Position numbers and translations under genes: made by a program. From assembly GCA_002179805.1 (NCBI GenBank), contig NAVB01000754.1, forward strand, positions 1-64,000: a DNA stretch of 64,000 bases, read 5' to 3'. Under the pieces are notes generated by a model. The model was not told the origin of the DNA, made no database searches, and worked only from the letters and a program-made list of their open reading frames with translations. The stretch is from Acanthamoeba lenticulata. Taxonomy: Eukaryota > Discosea > Longamoebia > Acanthamoebidae. Numbering within the stretch: the stretch's first letter is position 1; every line of letters begins with the position of its first letter. Positions 1 through 10,859 of this stretch are shown here, piece after piece.

Positions 1-3000
1 CTGGCCCACTGTCCCGAAGAGAAATACGGTCAATGGACATGAGCGGGATGAATGTCACCGGGGCCCCGAGTCCGCAGTCGCTGCCGACGCGCGGCGGCTC
101 GGTCATCATGGCCCCATTGTCGTCGTCTGCCGTCTCCGCGCCTAAGTCACCCCTTTCGTCAGGAAGCACCGACACGCGCAAGACCCAGAGCATGTATGGT
201 GTGACGCCCGTCTCAGTTGGCTCCTCCTACAACACGCCCGGCAGCAGCGGCACCATCCGGTCGCCGTTGTCTGGCGGTGGAAGCGGCATCGCCTTGAGCC
301 CGCCTTCTTCCGGTGGCGGCGGCGGCATCAGCGGTGGCGTCAAGGTGCCTCGCGCTCCTCCCTCCTCGCTCCCTCTTCACGATCGTCCTGGCTAAGCATG
401 AGCAACATGCGTGTGTTGGGGGTGGCCCACACCAGCCACTCGAGCAGGTTGACCTGTCGGGAGCCCTCTTCATGAAGGAGAACAAGGACCTTGGCATCAG
501 GTGCGCTGCTGGTCTCGGCTGGTCTTCTTTGCTTTCTGCCGTTGCCATGGTTGCGGCGCCCTTTCGGCGAATGAGGACTCATCGTTCATCTCGCGAAATG
601 GCAGGGATTATCGCGCAAAGGAGATTTACACCACGGAGGAGTCCTACCTTGCCAGTCTTGACGTGGTCATCGAGGTATGTAGGTGATGTGCACATGTCAC
701 GGCGACGGGCCTTGAGCTCTGACCCGCCAAAAAAAAAAAAAAAAACACGCAATTCCTCAGGATTATTTGAAGCCAGCCAAGGCCAAGGGGGCATTCAACG
801 ACAAGGAGATCAGGGTGATTTTTTCCAACATCGAGCAGATCCGCGACCTCTCTCGGGAACTCTTCACGGCCATCCGACAACAGATGATCAGCTGGAACGA
901 CCAGTGCATCCTTGGCGACATTTTCACGCGAAACGTACGCTGTGCCTCCGCCCTTTTTTTAGCCTATTTAAAGTTTGCTGTTTACATGATTAAACAATTT
1001 TAACCAAATCCCACACTTGGCCATCATCCACCACAGATGCCCTTCATGAAGATTTACATCCCGTACTGCCGCGACCACAAGGCCGCTAACGAGATGATCG
1101 AGAACAAGAAGGAGAATAAGAAGATGGCCCTCTTCCTCAAGGAGTGCCAAACGACGTCCAAGTCGTCGCTCGACATCAACGCGCTGCTGATCACGCCGGT
1201 CCAGAGGCTGCTGCGCTACCCTCTGCTCCTCAAGGCGCTGGTCGAAGTCACCGAGCAGGCGCACCCGGACTTCCCCCACTTGCAGGCCGCCGTCGAAGGC
1301 ATTCAGAAGATTGCCGACGAGATCAACCAGTCGGTGGAGGTATCCGAGAGCACCAAGGCCGTCCACGAGCTCGCCAAGCAGATCCCCAACATTCACGTAC
1401 ACATCGAGCTTGCCCTCTTTCGCCCTTTTTCTTCTTCGTGGCTCACAACAATTCTTCTTTAGAAAATGATAAGCACGAACCGACAATTGGTCAAGCACGG
1501 GGTGGTGTCGGTGACGAGCACGAACAAGGCGCAGTACACGTACCTGCTGCTGTTCACCGACGTGGCGGTGTTTGCGAGCCCGTCGCCCAAGTCAGCCAAG
1601 AAGCTGGACATGAAGGAGATCATCCAGCTCGAGCAGGTGTGGGTCGACGCCATGAAGGACACCACGAGCGCCGAGCTCATGTGGCAGCTCAACGCGCCCG
1701 GCAACACATTCCTTGTCGCATCGGTCAACCGCGAGGACAAGACCCTTTGGGTAGACCGCTTCCAGCAGCGGATCACCGCCACCTGCCAGAAGAAGGGCGT
1801 CTACACCGACGCCTCCTGTGCCCGACGCCGCTTCCAATACGACTTTAAGGACGGCGCCTCCTACGACGGCACCTGGATCGACGCCAAGTTTGACGGCGTC
1901 GGCAAGCACATCTATGCCGATAAGGTCTGTGGCTCTCTCTCTCTCTTTGGGGCATTATTCGAGTTTTTTTTTCATCTCATTTTTTAATCTTATTTCTAAT
2001 CCTATTAATTTGTATTACAGGGGGTGTACGAGGGCGACTGGGAGCGAGGCAAGTTCCACGGGCAGGGCAAGATGACGTGGGCCACGGGCGAGTCCTACGA
2101 GGGCCAGTGGTGCAAGGACAAGCCGCACGGGGCGGGCACACTGACCACGCTCCTCTGCGTCTACACGGGCGGGTGGGAGATGGGCCGGAAGCACGGCGCG
2201 GGCTCCATTAAGTGGACCAACGGTGACTCGTTTGAGGGCGCCTTTGTCAACGACCTGCGCGAGGGCCAGGGCGTCATCAAGTACGTCGACGGCAACTCGT
2301 ACGAGGGCGAGTGGAAGGACGACAAGTACCACGGCATGGGCAAGCTCGTCACTCGCTTCGCCGGCACCTACGAGGGCGAGTGGAACCTCGGGCGCAAGCA
2401 TGGCCAGGGCAAGATGACCTACAGCAACGGCGACGTCTACGTCGGCGAGTGGGTCAACGACTTCCGAGAGGGCAAGGGCCAGTTCATGTCCCTCTGCAAG
2501 ACCATCCAGTACGACGGTGACTGGAAGGACGATATGATGGAGGGCACCGGCATCTACATCAAGCCCAGCTTCCAGTACGAGGGCGAGCTCCGAGGCGGCC
2601 GCCTCTACGGCCAAGGTCCGTCCTTCACTTTATCACCATCACCAAGGTTTTGCTCGGGCTGGGCTGACGAACCAACAACAACAACAACAAACCACAACCA
2701 CAATTACAACAGGGACGCTGATCACGGCGGAGGGCACTTACATCGGCCAGTGGGCCGAGGACCGAAAGGAGGGCAAGGGCGAGTGGGACGGCGAGAACGG
2801 CGAAACCTACGACGGCGAGTGGCACTCGGACCAGGTCTGCCCTTTCCCCTTCTCTTCTCTTCTCTTCTCTTCTCTTCTCTTCTCTTCTCTTCTCTTCTCT
2901 TCTCTTCTCTTCTCTTCTCTTCTCTTCTCTTCCGGCGAAAGGGACCCATAAACTGACGATGATAACGACGACGATAATGGTTATCACAGCGGTTCGGCAA

Positions 3001-3706
3001 GGGAACGTGGATCGACACGGATGGCTCGCGCTACGACGGCAAGTGGGTGAAGGGCCGCAAGGAGGGCTCTGGCGTCATGACCTACGCCAATGGTTCCAAG
3101 TACTCGGGCAGCTGGCAGCGGGACAGGAGGCACGGCAAGGTTCGTCCACCTCCTCTTCCTTCTTTTCTTCTTCTTTTTGTCCTCTTTCCCGTTCGTCATC
3201 AGCATCATCATCTTCAAGTATTGACATCACCAACAACAACAACCAGGGCGTGTTCACGACGCCTGATGAGAGCACCAAGTACGTGGGCGACTGGGTAAAC
3301 GACGTGCGCGAGGGCAAGGGCATCCTCACCGACGCCACGGGCGTCTACAACGGCGACTGGGTCAACGACATGGTACGGCCATAAATCATCCTCGTATCTT
3401 TTGAATATAGTGGAAGGCCGTGACGATGGCATCAACAACTTCATGATGTTAACAAGTCGGGGTCGATAACACACAACAACACAGCGGTGCGGGCAGGGCA
3501 CGTTCACGTACACGAACGGGATGACGTACACGGGCGAGTGGAAGGACGACCGAAGGCACGGGGAGGGCGTGCTCAAGCTGGCCGAGGCCAAGAGCGAGAA
3601 GGACGGGGTCATCAGGGTCATCTACGAGAACGGCCTTCTCATCGAGCCGCCCTTCTCCCAGTGCCCGCCCGATGTCGCCCTCCCGCGGATCGTCGTCCAG
3701 AAGTGA
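1..3706 (+). CDS. RhoGEF (DH)-PH-MORN repeat protein, 5' end uncertain or cut by window
   Basis: Spliced gene, about 10 exons seen. A Ser/Gly/Pro-rich stretch (frame open from base 3, first ATG at 33) is followed by a DH domain: exons near 444-505, 560-674, 765-933 and 1037-1396, with the helical core ALLITPVQRLLRYPLLLKAL. A PH-like segment follows (about 1466-1800), then roughly 14 MORN repeats of the type YEGEWKDDKYHGMGK to the stop at 3704-3706. DH-PH pairs load GTP on Rho/Rac GTPases; MORN arrays usually bind lipids or act as scaffolds at membranes. The last residues end in VQK. Intron 2835-2989 carries a long TCTCT repeat. The frame is open to the window edge, so an upstream exon may be missing. 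Domain calls are strong; the exact N-terminus is not. Confidence 0.88.
2850..2932 (+). repeat. (TCTCT)n pentanucleotide microsatellite in intron
   Basis: About 83 bases of nearly perfect 5-base repeat, all pyrimidine on the sense strand of the MORN gene. It lies inside the intron at 2835-2989, between the exons ending ..HSDQ and starting RFGKG. Confidence 0.97.
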
Positions 3707-4030
3707 TGATACCATCGTCATCATTTACAAGAGAGACGAAACACACATCACGCACAGCAGCGGCCCTCGCGCACGCATGAATTCTCTCCTTCCTCTCTGC
3801 ATCTATTTCCTCTTTTTCTCCTCATCTTCCCTCTTGGCGGCCGTGTTGCGGTTGTGCTGTTGGTCTCGTCGTCCCCTTTTGATTAACGGCCCAAGTCTTA
3901 TCGTGTAATAAATCATCTCCACTCGCCTGCGGTCACAAAGAGGCCAGAAGGAAGCACACGAGCAGAGGAAGAAGAGATTGATGCAGTGTAGAGAATTTAT
4001 TTACCGAGTTAGAATCAATTGGGAAACAGC
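3707..4030. other. Intergenic, convergent 3' ends
   Basis: No gene seen. It holds the 3' flanks of the RhoGEF gene (+) and the cystatin gene (-). AATAAA at 3907-3912 is a candidate poly(A) signal for the plus gene. TTTATT at 3996-4001 is AATAAA on the minus strand, 30 bases past the cystatin stop. Confidence 0.6.
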
Positions 4031-4391
4031 TCAGAAGTACTCGATTTCGTCAGTCTCAGCCTTGCTTGTCTGCACAGAGTGAACGCTGACATTCCTTTGC
4101 AGGTCGCGGTAGATGCGGGCGTGAATGAACTCGCCGTCACCAACAGCAATCTTGACAAAAAAGTTGGTGCCTGCCACGACCTGTGCAAAGATCCCCTCCT
4201 CGGTGAGCAAATTCAACGCCTCCTTGAAGAGGAAGCTTTGCGTTAAGTACCTGGGTGGTGTAAGACACTGGCTTGAACTCGGAGAACGTCCTACCAGCCT
4301 TGTTCTCGATGTCCGGCTTGACGCTAGCGACAATCAGGTTGACCTCGTCGTCAGCGGGGCGCGTTTCCTTAAGTCCTCCAGGCCTCGACAT
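4031..4391 (-). CDS. Cystatin/stefin-type cysteine protease inhibitor
   Basis: Two exons: 4391-4251 and 4180-4031, intron 4250-4181 (70 bases, GT-AG). Joining them gives a 96-residue protein, the usual stefin length, with no signal peptide. The N-terminal glycines (MSRPGG) and the central QVVAG inhibitory motif are both present; QVVAG is created exactly by the splice (..SYTTQ + VVAGTNFFVK). Family members block papain-like proteases by wedging the N-terminus and the QVVAG hairpin into the active-site cleft. Lack of a signal peptide suggests a cytosolic guard against the cell's own lysosomal cathepsins. The C-terminal part ends DEIEYF. Confidence 0.93.
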
Positions 4392-4603
4392 TGTTGTTGT
4401 GTGTGTTGGTGTTTGGATGAGAGTGCTTGAAGAAGGATTCAAGAGGCACACCAAAACAGACTGGCACAGCGAAGCGTGACTTGTGTCTCGTGACCAGAAG
4501 CGCTGGCGAAATCCCACCGACGGCTGACGTCATTAAAAGTCGACACCCAAAAAAGGATCATGAGAATTGTGAAGGGGCAGTCACACATACAAACAACCCC
4601 AAG

Positions 4604-5091
4604 ATGAAGGTTATCGCTGCTGTTTTTGTGGTTTTCGCTTGCCTCTTTGCCGTTTGCCTTGCTTCGGGGTGCGTCAGTACTTGGTGATGGAACGTAACGA
4701 TCTGGACTAAGGCCCCTTTGTTCAGCAATGTGCTGAGCTCCATCAAGAACCTCAACGCCGAGGAGGCCCACTGGTTCAAGAAGACCGTTGATATGCTGTA
4801 TGTTCTTTCTTCTCTTCAACTTGAGAGCGCTGATTTTCTCCTTTGGCGCCCTCTTACGACTCCCCTTTGCCTCGAACCAGCACCAGCGACCCCAAGAAGT
4901 GCACCATGCACCTGGCCCTCTCCTGCGCCGCCGCCATGGCCAAATGCCAGGACCCCTGCAAGAACTTCGAGGCCAACCCGTCGGATTGCTTCGATTGCAT
5001 CGGCACCGGCTCTGACACCTGCTGCCCGTGCTTCCAGAAGGCCTTCGCCAATTTCCCCTGCGATGACCCCTCACCCTCGTCCCAGCCCTAA
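4604..5091 (+). CDS. Small secreted cysteine-rich protein, unknown function
   Basis: Three exons: 4604-4668, 4726-4797 and 4881-5091, both introns GT-AG with phases that agree, giving 115 residues. Residues 1-21 ([20 protein letters not shown]) are a clear signal peptide. The mature part starts with a helical stretch ([20 protein letters not shown]) and then packs 11 cysteines into about 55 residues, including CFDC and CCPC. The C-terminus is Pro/Ser-rich. A secreted, disulphide-bonded peptide is likely; it could be a defence, adhesion or saposin-like molecule, but no family is recognised. AATAAA at 5122-5127 may be its poly(A) signal. Confidence 0.8.
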
Positions 5092-5255
5092 GAGCGCCTA
5101 ATTTCAAACCAAAAAAAGTAAAATAAAAATCATAACGCGTCGAGCTGCGTTGAACCTTTGTATTCCCAGAAGGAGCAAGAAGAAGGTGAGAAAGAACACA
5201 GTGTTCTCTGGCGTACTCCCAACCGGTCGTTGCTCCTTTTTCTCCCTCCCCGTTC

Positions 5256-7673
5256 TTACTGGTCAAAGGCCAGAGGCGCCTCCTTGGCCAGGCGCAGCTG
5301 CCTCTCGGCGTACTCGTCGATGGTGGATGAGGTCGTGATCGACTTCTTCGCGTTGTAGTCACGAATCCTGATGACGAGAATTGTTGACAACGGGTGAGAT
5401 GAAGCGTGAAACGGAATGCTGATGGAGTTGTATGAAAGAAAGAAAGAAAGAAAAAAAAAGAGAGAATGGAGCACCTCTGCTCCATCTCGCCACGGAAGTG
5501 CCTGATGACACCCTGCACGGGCCAGGCCGCAGCGTCACCCAAGGCGCAGATGGTGTGGCCCTCGATCTACACAGAGCCGACATCACAAGAGATTAGTTTT
5601 CGTCATTATTAGTTAAAACACCAGAAACAAAGGAAGGAGTAGGAACCTGGGTGGAGAGCTCGTAGAGCATGTCGATTTCGTCGATCTTGGCGTTGCCCTC
5701 CACCATGCGCTCCATCACGTTCCACAGCCACGGGGAACCCTCGCGGCAGGGCGTGCACTGACCGCACGACTCGTTCCTGTAGAACTTGGAAAGGCGCGCG
5801 ATGGCGGCGATCACGTCCGTGGACTTGTCCATCACGATCACGGCCGCAGTGCCCAGACCCGATTGCACATCCCTCAGCGCGTCAAAGTCCATTCTGTGTG
5901 TGCCGAGAGGGTCAGGAGCCATCCGAGACAGAGAAAAGAGGAGGCGAGAAGAAAGACGAAGGAGCGCGTACAGGACGTCGTCGCAGATGTTCTTGGGGAG
6001 CAGCGGGACGGAGGAGCCGCCCGGGATGATGGCCTTGAGGTTGTCCCACCCGCCCCTCACGCCGCCGGCGTGACGCTCGATAAGCTCTCGCAGCGGAATC
6101 GACATCTCCTCTGCATAGACAGGGAAGGGTCAGCGGGCAGGAAACGGTGATGAAATTGTGGAAAGATCCGGGTTGAGGCGCGGGAAGAGAAGGGGGAGGG
6201 AGTCGGGAGCACACCTTCGACGGTGATGGGGTTGTTGACGTGTCCAGAAATACAGTAGAGCTTGGTGCCCGAGTTCTTGGGCCGACCAAAGCCAGCGAAC
6301 CACTCGGCGCCACGCCTCAGAATGGTGGGCGACACGGCCACTGTCTCCACGTTGGTCACCTGTGGAGAGACAAGGACTCAGTATGGAAAGAAGACGCGCG
6401 AGGCGTCCGCGGATGCGGGGGAGAGGGATCGTACGGTGGTGGGGCAGCCAAAGACGCCGACGTTGGCGGGGAACGGGGGCTTGAGTCGGGGCTTGCCGGG
6501 CTTGCCCTCGATACTCTCGATGAGCGACGTCTCCTCACCGCAAATGTAGGCGCCCGCACCTGCATGACCACCACCGCGAGCGCGTCAGCTGCCGGTGACG
6601 AGAAGCAAGAGAGCTTCGGTCGGGAAGAAAAGCAAACCCTTGTGGATGTAGACGTCAAAATCATAGCCGCTGCCGCAGGCGTTCTTGCCAATGTAGCCGG
6701 CTGTGCGCAAGCGAGGAAAAGAGACGGTCAATTACACAGGCGATCGAAAGGGATAGAGAAGGGACTTTGAGTTGGGCGCTACGCCGTACCTTCGTAGGCC
6801 TCGTCGATGGCCTTCTGCAAGTTGTTGATCTCGTACACGAACTCACCGCGAACGTAGATGTAGGCTGTCCGAGTAGAGACAGAAGGCCAAGTAAGCCCGA
6901 GGTCACAGCACAGGAAGTAAACCATTTTCAAGTTTTCTTCTACGCACCAGCCTTGGCCCGCATGGCGAAGCCGGCGAGGAGGCAGCCCTCGACGAGCTTG
7001 TGCGGGTCGTGACGCATGATCTCGCGATCTTTGCAGGTACCAGGCTCACCCTCATCAGCGTTGACAACGAGGTACGATGGCCTTGGCGTGGTGGGAAGAA
7101 AAGAGGAAAGCAGTAACGAGTGAGCGAATCAAACGAGCGAATTACGAATCATTTTGTCAGATGATGCACTAACGATAATTAAACCCCATGAGCGCGCAGT
7201 TGAGTGCTTCTAGAGAGGGAGTTAAGGCTAGGGATAGGGCCTAGAGAGGGAGGGGAGAACAACTACCTGCCATCGGAAACCTTGGGCATGAAAGACCACT
7301 TGAGACCGGAAGGGAAACCGGCACCACCCCGACCGCGGAGGCCCGAGTTCTTGATCTCCTTAATGATCCAATCCTCGCCCTTGCGCAAAAGTTCCTTTGT
7401 CTTATACCAATCGCCCTAATGGATTCTCCTTTGTGTTAAATGCTGCCTTGTGTCTCGTGGCGAGAAGAGGGCTTGGTCACGCACCCTTGCCAGAGCTCCC
7501 TTGAGGAAAATGTCGTGCTCTCCATACAAATTGGTAAAGATACGATCTGAGTCCTTGAGGTTGCCGTAGGACCTCTCGGCGTACGACCGAGTGCTGATCA
7601 GGGTCGTGGCCGCAGGGGCCGCGACATTCTCACTGGCTCGAAGGCCCGTGCGCACAGCAACCCGACGCAGCAT
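5256..7673 (-). CDS. NDUFV1: NADH dehydrogenase (ubiquinone) flavoprotein 1, complex I 51 kDa subunit
   Basis: About 11 exons from ATG 7673-7671 to TAA 5258-5256. The N-terminus is Arg/Ala/Ser-rich and free of acidic residues at first ([20 protein letters not shown]), as expected of a mitochondrial presequence. The FMN/NADH site is clear: [13 protein letters not shown], then [16 protein letters not shown] and [19 protein letters not shown]. The N3 4Fe-4S ligands are ESCGQCTPC with the distal cysteine in TICALGD. This matrix-arm subunit takes electrons from NADH to FMN and the Fe-S chain. All conserved blocks occur in the right order with no gap, so the gene appears functional. Confidence 0.97.
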
Positions 7674-7866
7674 CTTTCTTGATAAATATCACTTATGTGG
7701 CGAATTGCCTTGGCCGCAAGATGTCGGCCAGCTGCCTAATTGTTTGTTTTTTCATAGTCACCCCCCGTTAGAGGTTATTTCCCGGTTTCGAAGCCATTTC
7801 TTTAATCTTTCATTCAGTTTCCCAAGCTAACCGCCAGAATGTGCCAACCACTCAGGTGTAGTGGTG

Positions 7867-9483
7867 TCAGACTTGAACGGTGAGGTGGAAGAGGCCGATC
7901 CTGGAGTCGCAGCCCTGGTACCAGACAAGGAAGGAATCCGCCGCCAGCTGCCTCCAACCTGGTGCCACGAATGATCAGTGCACAGCCGGGTACAGCGGGC
8001 AACAGACGACGTACCCTCAACGAACACGACGTTGGGAGTGAGGCCGTCGGGCTTCTGATCGCACTTTTCCCACTCAAGCTCAGGCGAAAGAATGGGCTCC
8101 TCGCTTCAGTAGAGGAAGACGTTTCTATCAATTCACCTGCTTCTCATCACAAATGAACATTCAGGGACCAGGTACCTGCGGTACAGCACGTTGGTGGGAT
8201 CGCGCTTATCGAGGATAGCCCAACCGAGGTTGTACTCCAAGTCCCACCCGGGCTTGGGGTTCGAGATGTTGGCCCTGCCCGGTACTGTGGTGAGCCACCC
8301 CGATCGATCAACTTGGCATCCAGCCAGAAGCAAAGGCTACGCACTTCCGAGCTGAGTTGTAGAGGAACAGGTAGTTGCCGTCGGACAGGCGAAGGGGCTC
8401 CGGCCCGCTCTCCACAAGCACGCTGTCAAATTTACCGGGGCGCGTGTAGAGAAGGCACTTGCCCTGCGCGACAGAGCACAAGAGAAGATTACACCAAGAG
8501 AAGCTCAAGATTAGGGCCGAGTACGGCATGTACAGTGTTGGTGTAGTGGATGAGATTCTCGGTGGTGGCGACGCAGATGTTCGAGTCGCCCCAGAAGAGG
8601 TAGTGCTTGTGGTTGACCTCATCTCCCAGAAGCAAGGCACCTGCTCAGCTAGATTGAGCACAACAAGGAGAGAGGGTGGACTCAAGGGGTCTCCATGACG
8701 CACCGCTCTTGGACCACTCCAGGTCGGGGAACACGTAGCCCAGCTGCTTCCAATCGCCAGGCGAGGCCCTGCAGCCAGAGTTTGTTACAGAGAAGAACAT
8801 GGCCAGGGAGAAGGACAAGCGCACGGGTTGCGGGAGTTGATGGCCAGGGCAAGCATGGCCTTGACCTTGCCCAGGTCCGAGGGCCTTGTCCCATTGGTCA
8901 CGGCCGTGTAGAACATGTAGTAAGTCTTGGTTCTGGCATCGTACACAACGCGAGGATCCTCACAACCCAACTCCGAACCGGGTCCGGGCGCAATAATGGT
9001 GTCTTTAATGCAGTGGCCCCATATCTTGTGGTTAGCCTCGCGGCGCCCACTGCACAGCGTGAGTGCGGGAAGGGGTACGCACTGGCGGCACCAATGTGCG
9101 AGAAGCTGAGTCCACCGCTGCTCGAGTAGGCAAAGGCGATAGACGACGGGCCGACGTCGTAAATGTTCTTTGCGTTTGCGGTCAAGTTTTGCACGCGCAC
9201 GGCAAGGCTGGCCAGCTCTTTCCCATTGTCGAAGTACTGCGTTGTGAAGACGAGCCGTTAGTACATGCAATGCATTTCTTGCTCGTACAGTGAGTCCCAT
9301 GAAGAAAGAGGAGAGCGGTGCCGGCATGTAGGCGGTGTTGTAGTTGTAGAGCCACACCGAGTCCTTCTCCGTGAGGATAGGACGGCCGCCATTGAGACGA
9401 CGCACAGTGAATTTGGGAGCAGCCAAAGTAGCCACAGCCGTGAGCACGACGCATAAAGCGATGAAGGACAGCCTTCCCCTCAT
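7867..9483 (-). CDS. Secreted glycoside hydrolase family 130 (DUF377-type) protein
   Basis: Multi-exon gene from ATG 9483 to TGA 7869-7867. The start was chosen because it opens directly with a signal peptide (MRGRLSFIALCVVLTAVATL). Five-bladed beta-propeller features of GH130 are visible: ILTEKDSVWLYNYNTAYMP, SELGCEDPRVVYDARTKTYY with MFYTA, a VESGPEPLRLSDGNYLFLYN segment, and the closing strand FLVWYQGCDSRIGLFHL (family form: YYGAADS.IG). GH130 enzymes are phosphorylases or hydrolases acting on beta-mannosides. The catalytic Asp of EDPR is present. Export signal suggests digestion of mannan or mannosylated food outside the cell or in the phagosome. Substrate and mechanism cannot be told from this. 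Confidence 0.85.
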
Positions 9484-9658
9484 CTTCAAGCAGCTGCAAA
9501 GAGGGAACACTATCGGGAGCGAGGTTCCACGAGCATCGCCCAATACGGAGCGTGATTAAAGAGTACACGTCAGCATTGGCAGGAGGATAAATGGTGGGAC
9601 CGTTAGAAACAAAAAGCGCGGGAAAGTCGTAGCACGATCCCCACAAGATCTGCAAAAA

Positions 9659-10658
9659 ATGTCTGACTCAGATGATGATGCCGATTTCTGCCCAGGTACT
9701 GCACTCTTTTTCTTGCATCAATCTGATCAACCATCTTACACTTGCGCAGCTGAGGATGAAGTGGAAGAGGAAGAGCAGCCTATTGTCGATCTAGCAGAGG
9801 CAGAACGACAACGCAAGATCGAGGAAGAACGCAAAAAGGCTGAAGAGGAGCGACAAAAGAAAGTCGGCGATTTGTGGGCGCGGATGAAGAGCAAGCGAGC
9901 CGCGCCTGCGCCGTTGGCCTCTGCCACGACTCCTGCGACGCCAGCTGGTGCGGCTCCGCTTTGTTCTTTACTCTATTGCTACCTGGACTTGTTGCACTCA
10001 TCCCCTTGCAGCTGCCACACCTCCATCCACAACGCCACGGCAAGCTCCAGTCCCAGCACCAACCCCAGCTCCAGTAACGAGCACAACTCCAACTCAGCCA
10101 ACAGACAGTGAGCTCGCATCGATAAAGAGAAAACGGTGCTCCCTCAGTTCCTTCCCCTGCACTGCTGTCTCTCATCATCCGTTTCGTCGTCAGGGAAGAG
10201 GAAGAGCCGCCAACTCCATCAGCAGCGCCCATGAACAGAGACGAACAAGGCCCCCCTGCGAGCGCTGGTCCTGAGGTGGTTGCTGCCAGCACGTCGCCTT
10301 TGTCAGTGAAGCGGTACGAGTGCATACACCAAGGACCGGCGGGTCAACACGAGGCTCACATGTGGACCATCAACCGCGTGGTGGCAGGCCACGAACGGCG
10401 GGACTGAGCTCGCTGGTGGCCAACCTGACGGGCAAGGGCAAGAAGGCGTCCTCTGTTTTGTCCCAGTCCAAGGAGAACTGGGACAAGTTCAAGGAGACCG
10501 AGGGCAAGGAGTTTGTGCACGACATGGAGCAGGCCAAAAAGGACGGCTATCTGGACAAGGTCGAGTTCCTGCAGCGAGCAGACTTGAAGCAATTCGAGCG
10601 GGAGCGCGATCTGCGGGCTAAGCGACGCAACCCGCTTCTCAAGCGAGTCGAGGACTGA
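9659..10658 (+). CDS. BCNT-C domain protein (CFDP1 / Swc5 homologue)
   Basis: Starts at ATG 9659 with an acidic segment (MSDSDDDADF, then EDEVEEEEQP after a first intron at about 9694). A Lys/Glu-rich helix, a Pro/Thr linker and a second acidic exon (EEEEPPTPSAAP) follow. The last exon, to TGA 10658, is the conserved BCNT-C domain: SSVLSQSKENWDKFKETEG, DKVEFLQRADLKQFERERD, LRAKRRNP. Acidic N-terminus plus BCNT-C is the layout of Swc5/CFDP1, a subunit of the SWR1/SRCAP remodeller that swaps H2A.Z into nucleosomes. It is expected in the nucleus. Splice sites in the middle are less sure than the two ends. Confidence 0.88.
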
Positions 10659-10772
10659 TCCCTCCTGAGCCCGGCCTCTGGTGGCAATACCTCCCAATGT
10701 CGAGTAGCCCCAGTGTGCTGTGCGCGCAGGGCAAGAACAGGAGGTGCAGCCAACCAGCTCAGCTTGTGGTGT

Positions 10773-10812
10773 TTTTGTTTGTTTGTTTGTTTGTTTGTTT
10801 GTTTGTTTGTTT
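10773..10812. repeat. (GTTT)n microsatellite
   Basis: About ten copies of a 4-base repeat in the gap between the stop codons of the BCNT gene (+) and the F-box gene (-). Confidence 0.9.
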
Positions 10813-10859
10813 AAAACGACGACAAGCGGTTCTTCCGTCGTCCCCGTTGCATGCGACGA

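Noticed and set aside
4439..5542. Long minus-strand open frame of 367 codons
   Set aside because: It overlaps the antisense of the secreted Cys-rich gene and part of NDUFV1, only its first part ([13 protein letters not shown]) matching real NDUFV1 sequence; the rest is Arg/Ser-rich shadow.
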